NCBI GenBank assembly: GCA_022563075.1
Contig: JADFOC010000127.1
Span: 1 to 7,323, forward strand
Length of the DNA stretch: 7,323 nt
Direction: 5' to 3'
Origin: Pseudomonadota bacterium
GTDB taxonomy: Bacteria; Pseudomonadota; Gammaproteobacteria; Pseudomonadales; Pseudohongiellaceae
In this document: piece after piece, positions 1-6,292 of the stretch
Layout of the letters: every line of letters begins with the position of its first letter
Numbering within the stretch: the first letter of the stretch is position 1
Notes under the pieces: model-generated
Database searches by the model: none
What the model saw: the letters and a program-made list of their open reading frames with translations, nothing else
Told to the model about the DNA's origin: nothing
Program-made: the position numbers and the translations under genes

Positions 1-1915
1 CGTTGGACCATTCGTAGCTTGAACTCAACACCACGTCTACCCCCTCGGAATCGATATCCAGTGCATTGGTATAGAATGGAATGCTGGCGCCAGCTACACC
101 CGGGACTGCAATATCACCGGTTCTATAGATGCGATCTTCCACATCGATCTTGAATATATCGACCGTCAGGGTGGTGGAAAATCCAAACTCGGTAGTGAAT
201 CCCAGGCTATAGTTCCATGACTTCTCCTGAGACAATGGCGCACCACCTACCGCGAGAGCGGCAACGCTGGTGGGCGGTACCAGACCTTCCTCTACTTGCT
301 CTCCGGTGGCACCATCGAAGGTGGTAATAGTGGTTCGTACGTTTGACTGACCGGGAGTCGGCGCATGAAAACCGGTTGAGATAGCACCGCGCAGCGTGAA
401 GACATCGCTTACCCTGAGCAGTGAGGCAATCTTGCCATTCAGCGTGTTGCCAAAATCATCGAAGTCCTCATAGCGCAGCGCATACTGCAGTAACAGGCTG
501 TCGCTAAAATCCTGTTCCAGGTCGACATAGACGGCCCAGTTAGCGCGGTCGAATTCGCCGGAGTCCTCTGGACGAAAACCGTTCAATCCATTGGAGCCTG
601 CACCGAAATACGAGTTAAATTCACCCGAGTTGACGGTATAGGTTTCTTCACGCAGCTCGAAACCCCAGGCTAAATTCAACGCATCACCAATCGGCATGGA
701 GAAATCCGCGTTGAAGGCAATTTCGCCTTGCTCGTAGCCACCGACATCGAAATCTCGCTGTGCCGGTTCAGAGCCGGCCAGCCCCAGAGAAGGGTTGGTG
801 GTGTTGTTGAGGAAATAGTCCAGTTGGTTCTTGCCGTACCCCATGCTGAGATCATAGTAAAGGCCGCTGTCGGTATTGCCCTTAATCCCAGCAATAAAAC
901 TTTGATCGGTCATGTCACCGTCCAGGAACGGTGTGTAGCCTGTTTGCAACAGGCTTCCACGATAACCAAAATCGTCCACCAGCGTGACGAGAGTGGAGTG
1001 GCCGGGATTTCGATAGAAGAACCGATACCTGCCTTCGGTGTCCGCTAAATTACCGTGGTAATACAGTTGCGCCTGATCATTCAGCTCGAAGCCACCATTG
1101 AGATAGAACCGGGTGCCTACCGATTCTGGTCTACCCCAGGATTGGGCCAATGGCGCATCGTCGAAGGGAGAATCCGCACCGACACCGATGGCACCGGCGG
1201 CAATCAGTGCTGCCGCATCGGGACGCTGAATCCCACGTGACAGGCCTTCGTTGTCTACATGCTCGATACTCAGATTAAGAAAGCCGTTATTACCGATGGT
1301 AAATCCGACGTTACCGGAGAGTTTAAAATTCTGTTCGCCTTGGTAGTGTTCGCCATACTGTAAGATGACTTCGCCGCCTGCACTCTCATCACGCAGCTGG
1401 AAGTTCATCACTCCAGCAATGGCATCCGAACCGTATTGCGCCGCGGCACCGTCGCGCAGCACCTCGACCCGCTTCAGGGCGATCGCTGGAATCATACCGA
1501 TATCGACCCCATGCGCACCGTTACCGGCGGCGGGCGCAAAGAAATGCACCAGTGCCGAACGGTGTCTACGCTTGCCGTTAACCAGCACCAGCGTCTGGTC
1601 GGGTGCCATGCCTCGCAGTGAGGTCGGTCGAACGAAAGCACTGCCGTCACCGGTGGCTGGCGTGGCGGTGAAGGATGGAACCATCGCCTTCAAGTTGTCA
1701 GTAATATCGGCGGAACTACCCAGTGCTCGAAACTCGTCACCGGACAGCACATCGACTGGTACCGGCGAATTCGCCGCACTTCGGGGCCGCACGTTGCGAC
1801 TGCCGAGAGTGATAATTTCCTCTATGGTTTCTTCTTGCGCGAAGCCTGCGTGACTCAGCAACGTTAGCGCTGCTGAGACCGCCAGGAATAGAGGTGTTTT
1901 ATTCAAAATTTTCAT
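1..1915 (-). CDS. TonB-dependent outer-membrane receptor, partial (C-terminus beyond left edge)
   Basis: This gene encodes the N-terminal 638 residues of a TonB-dependent receptor, a gated outer-membrane barrel for energised uptake of a scarce nutrient. Residues 1-26 form a signal peptide ending GFA before QEE. A TonB-box-like stretch (EETIEEIIT, 28-36) follows. The plug domain runs from about 48 to 175, with SPVPVDVLSG, SLRG, LVLVNGKRRHRSA (109-121) and VEVLRDGAAAQYGSDAIAG (150-168). The rest is beta-barrel with alternating aromatic strands such as LLLQYALRYEDF and TGFHAPTPGQSN. The reading frame is open to position 2. Family members are usually 750-950 residues, so perhaps 150-300 residues lie outside the window. 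The ATG at 1915 is chosen because a strong purine-rich ribosome site precedes it and the signal peptide follows directly. It lies downstream of and codirectional with the aminotransferase-BKACE pair. Its substrate cannot be read from sequence: the plug resembles those of many receptors annotated only as iron-complex-like. The family is certain, the ligand unknown. Confidence 0.95.
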   Translation of the reverse strand, partial: MKILNKTPLFLAVSAALTLLSHAGFAQEETIEEIITLGSRNVRPRSAANSPVPVDVLSGDEFRALGSSADITDNLKAMVPSFTATPATGDGSAFVRPTSLRGMAPDQTLVLVNGKRRHRSALVHFFAPAAGNGAHGVDIGMIPAIALKRVEVLRDGAAAQYGSDAIAGVMNFQLRDESAGGEVILQYGEHYQGEQNFKLSGNVGFTIGNNGFLNLSIEHVDNEGLSRGIQRPDAAALIAAGAIGVGADSPFDDAPLAQSWGRPESVGTRFYLNGGFELNDQAQLYYHGNLADTEGRYRFFYRNPGHSTLVTLVDDFGYRGSLLQTGYTPFLDGDMTDQSFIAGIKGNTDSGLYYDLSMGYGKNQLDYFLNNTTNPSLGLAGSEPAQRDFDVGGYEQGEIAFNADFSMPIGDALNLAWGFELREETYTVNSGEFNSYFGAGSNGLNGFRPEDSGEFDRANWAVYVDLEQDFSDSLLLQYALRYEDFDDFGNTLNGKIASLLRVSDVFTLRGAISTGFHAPTPGQSNVRTTITTFDGATGEQVEEGLVPPTSVAALAVGGAPLSQEKSWNYSLGFTTEFGFSTTLTVDIFKIDVEDRIYRTGDIAVPGVAGASIPFYTNALDIDSEGVDVVLSSSYEWSN

Positions 1916-2040
1916 ATCCTCTCCCCCGTTGGTATTGATCATAGTTCGTGCTCGTTAAGTGGGTGATTACTTCTTTTGAAACAGCTGTAAGTTTACATCC
2001 TTGCAAATACTTCCAAGATCTATGAATTAGATGTGACCAG
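1916..2040 (-). promoter_or_regulatory. Intergenic leader of the receptor gene, with a short inverted repeat
   Basis: These 125 bases separate the BKACE stop from the receptor start. No GC-rich hairpin followed by a T-tract is visible, so read-through from the aminotransferase-BKACE pair is possible. At 1986-1997 there is a 12-base inverted repeat, TGTAA-GT-TTACA, with perfect 5-base arms, a plausible operator for a dimeric regulator. Its half-sites recall the TGTAAA/TTTACA halves of TyrR-type boxes, but the spacing is wrong, so I do not assign it. A weak -10-like TATGAT (minus strand, about 60% of the way to the gene) has no convincing -35 partner. A separate receptor promoter is possible but not demonstrated. 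Confidence 0.35.
1918..1927 (-). promoter_or_regulatory. Strong ribosome-binding site of the TonB-dependent receptor
   Basis: On the minus strand the bases just before the ATG at 1915 read GGGGGAGAGG followed by AT. This is a long purine run with good anti-Shine-Dalgarno complementarity at short spacing. It fixes the receptor start and is the strongest such site in the window. Confidence 0.7.
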
Positions 2041-2868
2041 TCATGATCTCATCCCCATGAATTCTCTAGCTTCGGTGGGTGACGCGCAGCGGCGCCCGAG
2101 CTTTGCCGCATTCTGTGCCGCCAATGCTACCAAAGATTCATTGTTAGGTGCCATGCTTCCATCTGGAAAGTACATATTGTTTTCAAAACCTACCCGGCAG
2201 TGCCCACCTAGTTCTACTGCGTTCTGCATGCAATCAGCTTCGGTTGGACCGAAGGCGCATAACCACCAATTATTCTGTGACTTCACCTCTGCCACCAACG
2301 GCAACAGGTCTGCGACATTCGATTGTTGCTTATCATTGTATCGACCTAACACCAACAGTATCACGGCGTTTTCTTGCGGGATGATGCCATTTGCTTGAAG
2401 CTCGTTGAAGCGCCGAATATCCTCGATGGAATAGAGTATGTATTGCGGAGATATGCGCTCACGATACAGCCATGCAAAAAACTCAGCCGCTTCTGATTCG
2501 TCAGTCCCTGCGGGGCAGATTTCCCTGATCGCCAGTGAAATTGCTTCTGGTTTCATTGCCTTCACCGTCTGCATCTGTTGCCAGGGTTGGTAGATGCCAG
2601 CGGCCTCCGTGGTAATTTGAATGATAAGTTCGGCGCCCACTGCATTACGTATTGCCGTTATCGCTTCCTGGTACTTGTTCGGGTCCAGTGTGTGGCGCTG
2701 TTGTCGATCCCGTACATGCAGATGAATCATGCAGGCTCCGGCTGCCAGACAATTTGCGGCCGTAACGGCAAGTTCTTTGGCGGTAATAGGCAATCTGGCG
2801 TGATCTTGTTTGGTCTTGCCAGCACCATTGGGTGCCACCGCAATCATCAGCAGTTTATCGGCGTTCAC
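2041..2868 (-). CDS. BKACE / DUF849 family beta-keto acid cleavage enzyme
   Basis: This is a 275-residue cytoplasmic TIM-barrel enzyme of the BKACE family, named after 3-keto-5-aminohexanoate cleavage enzyme (Kce). Known members use divalent zinc and react a beta-keto acid with acetyl-CoA to give acetoacetate plus a new acyl-CoA. Visible motifs are APNGA near the N-terminus (12-16), the metal-binding HLHVRD (H49, H51), QITTE (84-88), and the C-terminal GGHCRVGFENN, where E229 matches the third zinc ligand and R225 the catalytic arginine of Kce. The residue after E229 is Asn where Kce has Asp. The length is normal. The start is a GTG at 2868 whose GTGA overlaps the aminotransferase stop by 4 nt, implying translational coupling. 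The next in-frame ATG (codon 8, at 2847) has no better ribosome site. The family substrate range is wide (amino-, hydroxy- and dicarboxylic keto acids, dehydrocarnitine), so the substrate is open. The neighbouring aminotransferase suggests that it supplies the keto acid. Confidence 0.9.
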   Translation of the reverse strand: MNADKLLMIAVAPNGAGKTKQDHARLPITAKELAVTAANCLAAGACMIHLHVRDRQQRHTLDPNKYQEAITAIRNAVGAELIIQITTEAAGIYQPWQQMQTVKAMKPEAISLAIREICPAGTDESEAAEFFAWLYRERISPQYILYSIEDIRRFNELQANGIIPQENAVILLVLGRYNDKQQSNVADLLPLVAEVKSQNNWWLCAFGPTEADCMQNAVELGGHCRVGFENNMYFPDGSMAPNNESLVALAAQNAAKLGRRCASPTEAREFMGMRS

Positions 2869-4214
2869 AACTGGGCCGCCACCGCCAGGAACGCCTGATC
2901 GATTGCTTTAGCCAATTTTTCGCCGATCTCCTCTACCTGCTCGCTGGTAATAATAAACGGAGGCGCTAACAGAATATGATTGCCGCGTTCACCATCTATG
3001 GTGCCAGCGCCGGGATAACAGAGGAGCCCGAGTGACATGGCATGCTGTTTTATTCGTTCGTGTATGTTCAGTGCAGGATCGAGAGGCTGCTTCGATTCTC
3101 TATCGGCAACCAGCTCCAGACCCCAAAATAAACCACGCCCACGGATATCACCGATATATGGGTGTTCGGCGAAGCGTCGCCGCAATTCCTCGCCGAGTTC
3201 TGCCCCGCGAGCACGAACGTTGTGCAACAGGTTTTCATCTTCAATGACCGATTGAACGGCTAATGCTGCCGCGCAAGCTGTCGAATGTCCCATATAGGTG
3301 TGGCCATGCTGAAAGAAACCGGAGCCTTCGCTAATGCTGTCGTAAATATCATTTGAGCAGAGCATCGCGCCTATGGGTTGGTAGCCTGCACCCAACCCCT
3401 TGGCTATTGCCACTACATCGGGTCGGGTGTTTTCATGTTCACAGGCAAACCAGGTTCCGGTTCGGCCCATGCCACACATTACTTCGTCTAGAATTAACAG
3501 CACGCCATATTTATCGCAGATTTCACGTATGCGTGGCCAGTACCCTGGCGCCGCAATTAGTACGCCAGCGGAGGCACCGACGATTGGCTCCGCTACGAAG
3601 GCAATGACAGTTTCCGGCCCTTCGGTTTGTATGCGTGCTTCCAGTTCATCAGCTACTCTGAGTCCATACTGCCGTAGTGTCTCTTCGGGTTTTCTATCGC
3701 GATACGGGTAACAGGGGCTGATGTGATAGCTGGCCATAAGCAGCGGTTGAAACGGTTTACGCCGCCACATATTGCCGCCCACGGACAGTGCACCCAGCGT
3801 ATTGCCGTGGTAGCTCTGCCGTCGGGAGATAAATTTATAGCGCCTGGGCTCGCCTTTTTCCACGAAGTATTGTCGAGTGATTTTCAGTGCCGCTTCTATG
3901 GCTTCTGAGCCGCCGGAGACGAAATAGACATGTTCGATAGCGGGCGGGGCGCGTTCCACCAGGAAATCTGCAAGCGATTCCGCGGGCTCGGAAGTAAAGA
4001 AACTGCTGTGGGCAAACGCTAGTCGCTCCACCTGATTTTTTATTGCTGCAATCACGCGCGGGTGTGAGTGACCCAGGCAAGAAACGGCGGCGCCACCGGA
4101 AGCGTCCAAATAGCGCTTGCCTTCACTGTCAATAAGATAAGGACCATCGCCTCCAATTGCGACAGGCAATGTGCCTCGTATCTGACGATGTAGGATATGT
4201 GTTGTTGTCTGCAT
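2865..4214 (-). CDS. Class III PLP-dependent aminotransferase (omega/beta-amino acid type)
   Basis: This is a 449-residue cytoplasmic fold-type I aminotransferase that should move an amino group, usually at an omega or beta position, to pyruvate or another keto acid. Visible features are the N-terminal LIDSEGKRYLDASGG (27-41), the phosphate-binding SGGSEA (100-105), YHGNT (135-139) stacking on the cofactor, ILDEVMCGMGR (241-251) with D243 contacting the pyridine nitrogen, and AKGLGAGYQP (271-280) with K272 as the Schiff-base lysine. HGHTYMGH (303-310) and the C-terminal HILLAPPF follow. The length is typical. The ATG at 4214 directly precedes a family-like N-terminus and is served by GAGGA at short spacing. 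The gene ends in a 4-nt overlap with the BKACE gene, and the LysR gene lies 132 bases upstream on the same strand. By context it likely makes a beta-keto acid for BKACE. Class III enzymes are hard to assign a substrate by eye; acetylornithine, GABA or diamine activity cannot be excluded, though the context does not favour them. Confidence 0.93.
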   Translation of the reverse strand: MQTTTHILHRQIRGTLPVAIGGDGPYLIDSEGKRYLDASGGAAVSCLGHSHPRVIAAIKNQVERLAFAHSSFFTSEPAESLADFLVERAPPAIEHVYFVSGGSEAIEAALKITRQYFVEKGEPRRYKFISRRQSYHGNTLGALSVGGNMWRRKPFQPLLMASYHISPCYPYRDRKPEETLRQYGLRVADELEARIQTEGPETVIAFVAEPIVGASAGVLIAAPGYWPRIREICDKYGVLLILDEVMCGMGRTGTWFACEHENTRPDVVAIAKGLGAGYQPIGAMLCSNDIYDSISEGSGFFQHGHTYMGHSTACAAALAVQSVIEDENLLHNVRARGAELGEELRRRFAEHPYIGDIRGRGLFWGLELVADRESKQPLDPALNIHERIKQHAMSLGLLCYPGAGTIDGERGNHILLAPPFIITSEQVEEIGEKLAKAIDQAFLAVAAQL

Positions 4215-4217
4215 GGG

Positions 4218-4232
4218 TCCTCGGTGTCCGAG
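4218..4232 (-). promoter_or_regulatory. Aminotransferase ribosome-binding site overlapped by a small hairpin
   Basis: Read on the minus strand the leader just before the ATG is CTCGG-ACA-CCGAG-GACCC. The two 5-base arms (4228-4232 and 4220-4224) pair perfectly around a 3-base loop. The only good Shine-Dalgarno sequence, GAGGA (4222-4218), shares three bases with the 3' arm. Folding would therefore partly hide the ribosome site. Whether this limits translation, or is only a stable short stem, cannot be told from sequence. Confidence 0.4.
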
Positions 4233-4346
4233 TTTATTCGGGTCAGATTAAGAGAGAAGCTGTTGCTCAAGCAAGCGTGTTTTTCTATCAGCGGATGTGA
4301 GTAAAAGTATAAGACTGGTCGCTGTCCGGTGAGCTTGGTCGAGGTG
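4233..4346 (-). promoter_or_regulatory. Aminotransferase upstream region with possible promoter and inverted repeat
   Basis: This holds the rest of the 132-base gap between the LysR stop and the aminotransferase start. On the minus strand a TATACT (4311-4306) matches the -10 consensus at five of six positions but lacks a clear -35. At 4263-4274 a 12-base inverted repeat, TTGCT-CA-AGCAA, has perfect 5-base arms and lies between that -10 and the start codon. It could be an operator or an mRNA stem. No Rho-independent terminator for LysR is evident, so the regulator and the enzymes might also be cotranscribed. Confidence 0.3.
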
Positions 4347-5276
4347 CTACCCTGCCGCCACAAAAGCATTTAGATCCAGCTCATTGGCGGCGAAGCTATT
4401 GGCTTTCTCCCGCAGCCATTGGTGAAAAGCTTGTACTTTTTTCTCCCCGCGCGAGCGCCTCGGATAATACAAATAGTAGGCATTGCGTTTTTCGATAAAG
4501 TGTCGAAAGGGGACCACCAGACGTCCGGATTCCAGTTCATGCGCTGCCAGAATACTGCCCGCAGCAATCACGCCTTGGCCCTGCACAGCTACTTGTAAGG
4601 CTAACGAGGAATCCGAAAAATATAGCCCCTTGCCCTGAGCCAGCCCATCGACACCAACTTGCAACAGCAACGCTGCCCAGACTTGGCCATCGTCGTCGTG
4701 GATTAGGGTGTGATATTTCAGATTCTCTGGTGACAGCAGCGGGTGTTTACCGGCAATCAGTGAGGGGGCACAAGCGGCGAAGGTGTCGACATCGAATAGT
4801 TTGTCCATGACCAGATCCGAGTGATCAGAGCCTCCCCAGCGTATGGCGACATCCAACGCCTGTTCGCGAAAACTCGGGAAGATCTGCGACGGTGATAATC
4901 TGATCGTAATATTTGGGTGACGCTCTTGAAAATCAGTTAAACGAGGTATCAACCAACGTCCGGCGAATGCCGTGGTCAGGTGGATAGTGAGTGTTTCGCC
5001 ATCCTTGTCGTCGTGTAGATGCTGAGAGACTTTCTCGATTCGATCCAATGCATCGCCGATGATTGGCAGCAGTTTCTCGCCAGCAGAATTTAACGACACC
5101 TTAGCTCTGCAGCGAACCAACAGCGGTTGTTGAAAGAAGTCTTCCAGCACCCTTATCTGTTGGCTGATGGCGCCGTGCGTCACATGCAATTCGTTGGCAG
5201 CATGGGTGAAACTGGCAAGGCGCGCGGCGGCTTCAAAGGCTCGTAGCGCGTTAAGTGGTGGCAGTTTTCTTGACAT
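4347..5276 (-). CDS. LysR-family transcriptional regulator, GcvA-like
   Basis: This is a 309-residue LysR-type DNA-binding regulator. The N-terminus, KLPPLNALRAFEAAARLASF, is typical of the GcvA/AmpR/TrpI branch. The winged helix-turn-helix spans about residues 18-65, with ASFTHAANELHVTHGAISQQ as helix-turn-helix core, and the effector-binding domain covers about 92-300, including a type 2 periplasmic-binding fold start (LTIHLTTAFAGRWLIPRL). The ATG at 5276 fits the usual family start. Only a weak AGAAGA precedes it. The gene is divergent from the SDR gene across 137 bases and codirectional with the aminotransferase 132 bases downstream. LysR regulators commonly autoregulate and activate a divergent or adjacent gene in response to a pathway metabolite, so either arm of this locus could be its target. 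The position where most relatives have LFRR reads LLVRC, a mild divergence. The family is certain; effector and targets are inferred only. Confidence 0.93.
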   Translation of the reverse strand: MSRKLPPLNALRAFEAAARLASFTHAANELHVTHGAISQQIRVLEDFFQQPLLVRCRAKVSLNSAGEKLLPIIGDALDRIEKVSQHLHDDKDGETLTIHLTTAFAGRWLIPRLTDFQERHPNITIRLSPSQIFPSFREQALDVAIRWGGSDHSDLVMDKLFDVDTFAACAPSLIAGKHPLLSPENLKYHTLIHDDDGQVWAALLLQVGVDGLAQGKGLYFSDSSLALQVAVQGQGVIAAGSILAAHELESGRLVVPFRHFIEKRNAYYLYYPRRSRGEKKVQAFHQWLREKANSFAANELDLNAFVAAG

Positions 5277-5413
5277 TTCTTCTGATTATTCAGGACGTTC
5301 GTCAATGGTACTCCGGTGCGGTGTCGGACTCAATTGGCTGGGACTATTACAACTCGAGTGTATATCGTATGCTAGTTGGTAGATGTAGCAAGTGAACCAG
5401 GGGGTTAGCGACG
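5277..5413. promoter_or_regulatory. Divergent LysR / SDR promoter region with several dyads
   Basis: This 137-base gap should hold the promoters of both arms. Visible symmetric elements are GACG-TT-CGTC (5294-5303, just upstream of the LysR start), an imperfect ACTCCG-N9-CGGACT (5310-5330), and the perfect palindrome ACTCGAGT (5352-5359). Any could be part of a LysR-type site; a T-N11-A match at 5345-5357 overlaps the last one, but such matches are common by chance. For the minus strand a weak promoter can be drawn: TTGCTA (5391-5386), a 16-base spacer, then TACGAT (5369-5364), each matching four of six consensus bases. I found no convincing plus-strand sigma-70 promoter for the SDR gene, which would fit one that depends on an activator. 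Confidence 0.4.
5399..5403 (+). promoter_or_regulatory. Ribosome-binding site deciding the GTG start of the SDR gene
   Basis: AGGGG ends ten bases before the GTG at 5414. An in-frame TAG at 5405-5407 stops any earlier start, and no other plausible initiation codon precedes the Rossmann motif, so the GTG is well supported. Confidence 0.6.
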
Positions 5414-6217
5414 GTGTTTGATTTCTCCAATAAGACTGTATTTATAGCCGGTGGTACCAGCGGCATCAATCTGGGTATCGCACAGGCGTTTGCTGAGGTC
5501 GGAGCCCGGGTCGCCGTACTTTCCCGCAGTCAGGAAAAAGTTGATGCAGCCGTTGCATCCATCGCGGCGCACGGCGGTGAGGTAATCGGTTTTTCTGCTG
5601 ATGTTAGGGATTATGCCGCCGTCGAAGAAGCCCTCAAAGCCGCGCATCAGCAATTTGGCGATCTCGATGTGTTGGTTTCCGGCGCAGCAGGTAATTTTCC
5701 GGCGAAGGCATTAGGTATGTCAGCCAATGCATTCAAGAGCGTGGTGGATATCGATCTGATGGGTACTTACCACGTACTCCGGGCCGCCTTCCCCCTGCTG
5801 AAGAAACCAGGGGCGAGCGTCATCAACATATCGGCGCCACAGGCTTTCATACCGATGGCTTATCAGATGCACGTGTGCGCAGCGAAAGCGGGCGTAGACA
5901 TGGTGACCCGGGTTGCGGCACTGGAGTGGGGTAAGGAAGGTGTGCGCGTCAATTCCGTGGTGCCCGGTCCGATCGAAGGAACCGAGGGCATGGCACGGCT
6001 GGCACCAACACCCGACTCGCAAAGCAGGGTAGCAGACTCAGTACCCCTGGGGCGCTTTGGTACCACTCAGGATGTTGCTAATTGCTGTCTATGGCTATCT
6101 AGTGCGAGGGCATATTATGTTATGGGAACAGTTATTCCAGTTGACGGCGGCTGGGCTCTGGGTGGGGCTTCGGAATTAGGCAAAACTTTTGATGCACTTT
6201 TATCAGCAAGGGAGTGA
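5414..6217 (+). CDS. Short-chain dehydrogenase/reductase, 2,4-dienoyl-CoA reductase (DECR2)-like
   Basis: This 267-residue SDR has a Rossmann fold and should reduce a substrate with NAD(P)H. The nucleotide motif is AGGTSGINLG (12-21), where the classical TGxxxGxG has Ala for Thr and Asn for the last Gly. LSRS (36-39) after the second strand suggests NADP(H) preference. Other landmarks are SADVRD (61-66), SGAAGNF (89-95), INISAP (137-142), and NSVVPGPIEGTEGMARL (180-196). The catalytic Tyr of YxxxK is absent: K158 is present, but residue 154 is Val in HVCAAK. AAGNF, FKSVVDID, the His-containing motif and PGPIxGTEG all resemble peroxisomal 2,4-dienoyl-CoA reductase, which also lacks that Tyr, so this is probably a family trait and not decay. 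A role on an enoyl- or dienoyl-CoA is therefore plausible, but the bacterial substrate is unknown. It leads the right arm, 75 bases before the START gene, and is divergent from LysR. The start is GTG. Confidence 0.9.
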   Translation: MFDFSNKTVFIAGGTSGINLGIAQAFAEVGARVAVLSRSQEKVDAAVASIAAHGGEVIGFSADVRDYAAVEEALKAAHQQFGDLDVLVSGAAGNFPAKALGMSANAFKSVVDIDLMGTYHVLRAAFPLLKKPGASVINISAPQAFIPMAYQMHVCAAKAGVDMVTRVAALEWGKEGVRVNSVVPGPIEGTEGMARLAPTPDSQSRVADSVPLGRFGTTQDVANCCLWLSSARAYYVMGTVIPVDGGWALGGASELGKTFDALLSARE

Positions 6218-6292
6218 CTGAAACAACGCTTCCGAGACTCCAGAACGGCATTATCCGGGCGACGGCAGGGATGAATTAAAGCAGGACTGACA

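Noticed and set aside
728..1853. Open frames on the plus strand opposite the receptor gene (for example 728-1048 and 1365-1853)
   Set aside because: They lie fully opposite the receptor frame, show no recognisable domain, and have low-complexity Ser/Arg/Pro-rich translations typical of antisense frames.
2845..2847. Alternative ATG start for BKACE at codon 8
   Set aside because: It lacks a ribosome site, and the GTG overlapping the aminotransferase stop is the more usual coupled arrangement.
2033..2898. Plus-strand open frames opposite BKACE (2033-2398, 2148-2384, 2578-2898)
   Set aside because: They are antisense to a clearly conserved enzyme, have no ribosome site and no family resemblance.
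4052..4369. Minus-strand frame of 105 residues bridging the LysR end and the aminotransferase start
   Set aside because: It overlaps the 5' end of the aminotransferase in another frame and resembles nothing known. Its C-terminal half is an out-of-frame copy of the aminotransferase N-terminus.
5270..5275. Perfect TTGACA on the plus strand at the LysR start codon
   Set aside because: No -10-like hexamer occurs at 15-19 bases, so it is not a supported promoter for the SDR gene.
5270..5410. LysR T-N11-A boxes in the divergent gap
   Set aside because: Several T-N11-A matches exist, but the motif is so loose that chance matches are expected. Only the stronger dyads were kept.
5875..5891. SDR as a decayed gene because the catalytic Tyr is missing
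   Set aside because: The frame is intact, the length is normal, and DECR-type SDRs lack this Tyr while remaining active.
6271..6279. Minimal ATG-AAT-TAA reading frame behind GCAGGG, just before the START gene
   Set aside because: It is intriguing as a possible start-stop element, but a two-codon frame with a near-by purine run is expected by chance and nothing supports its use.
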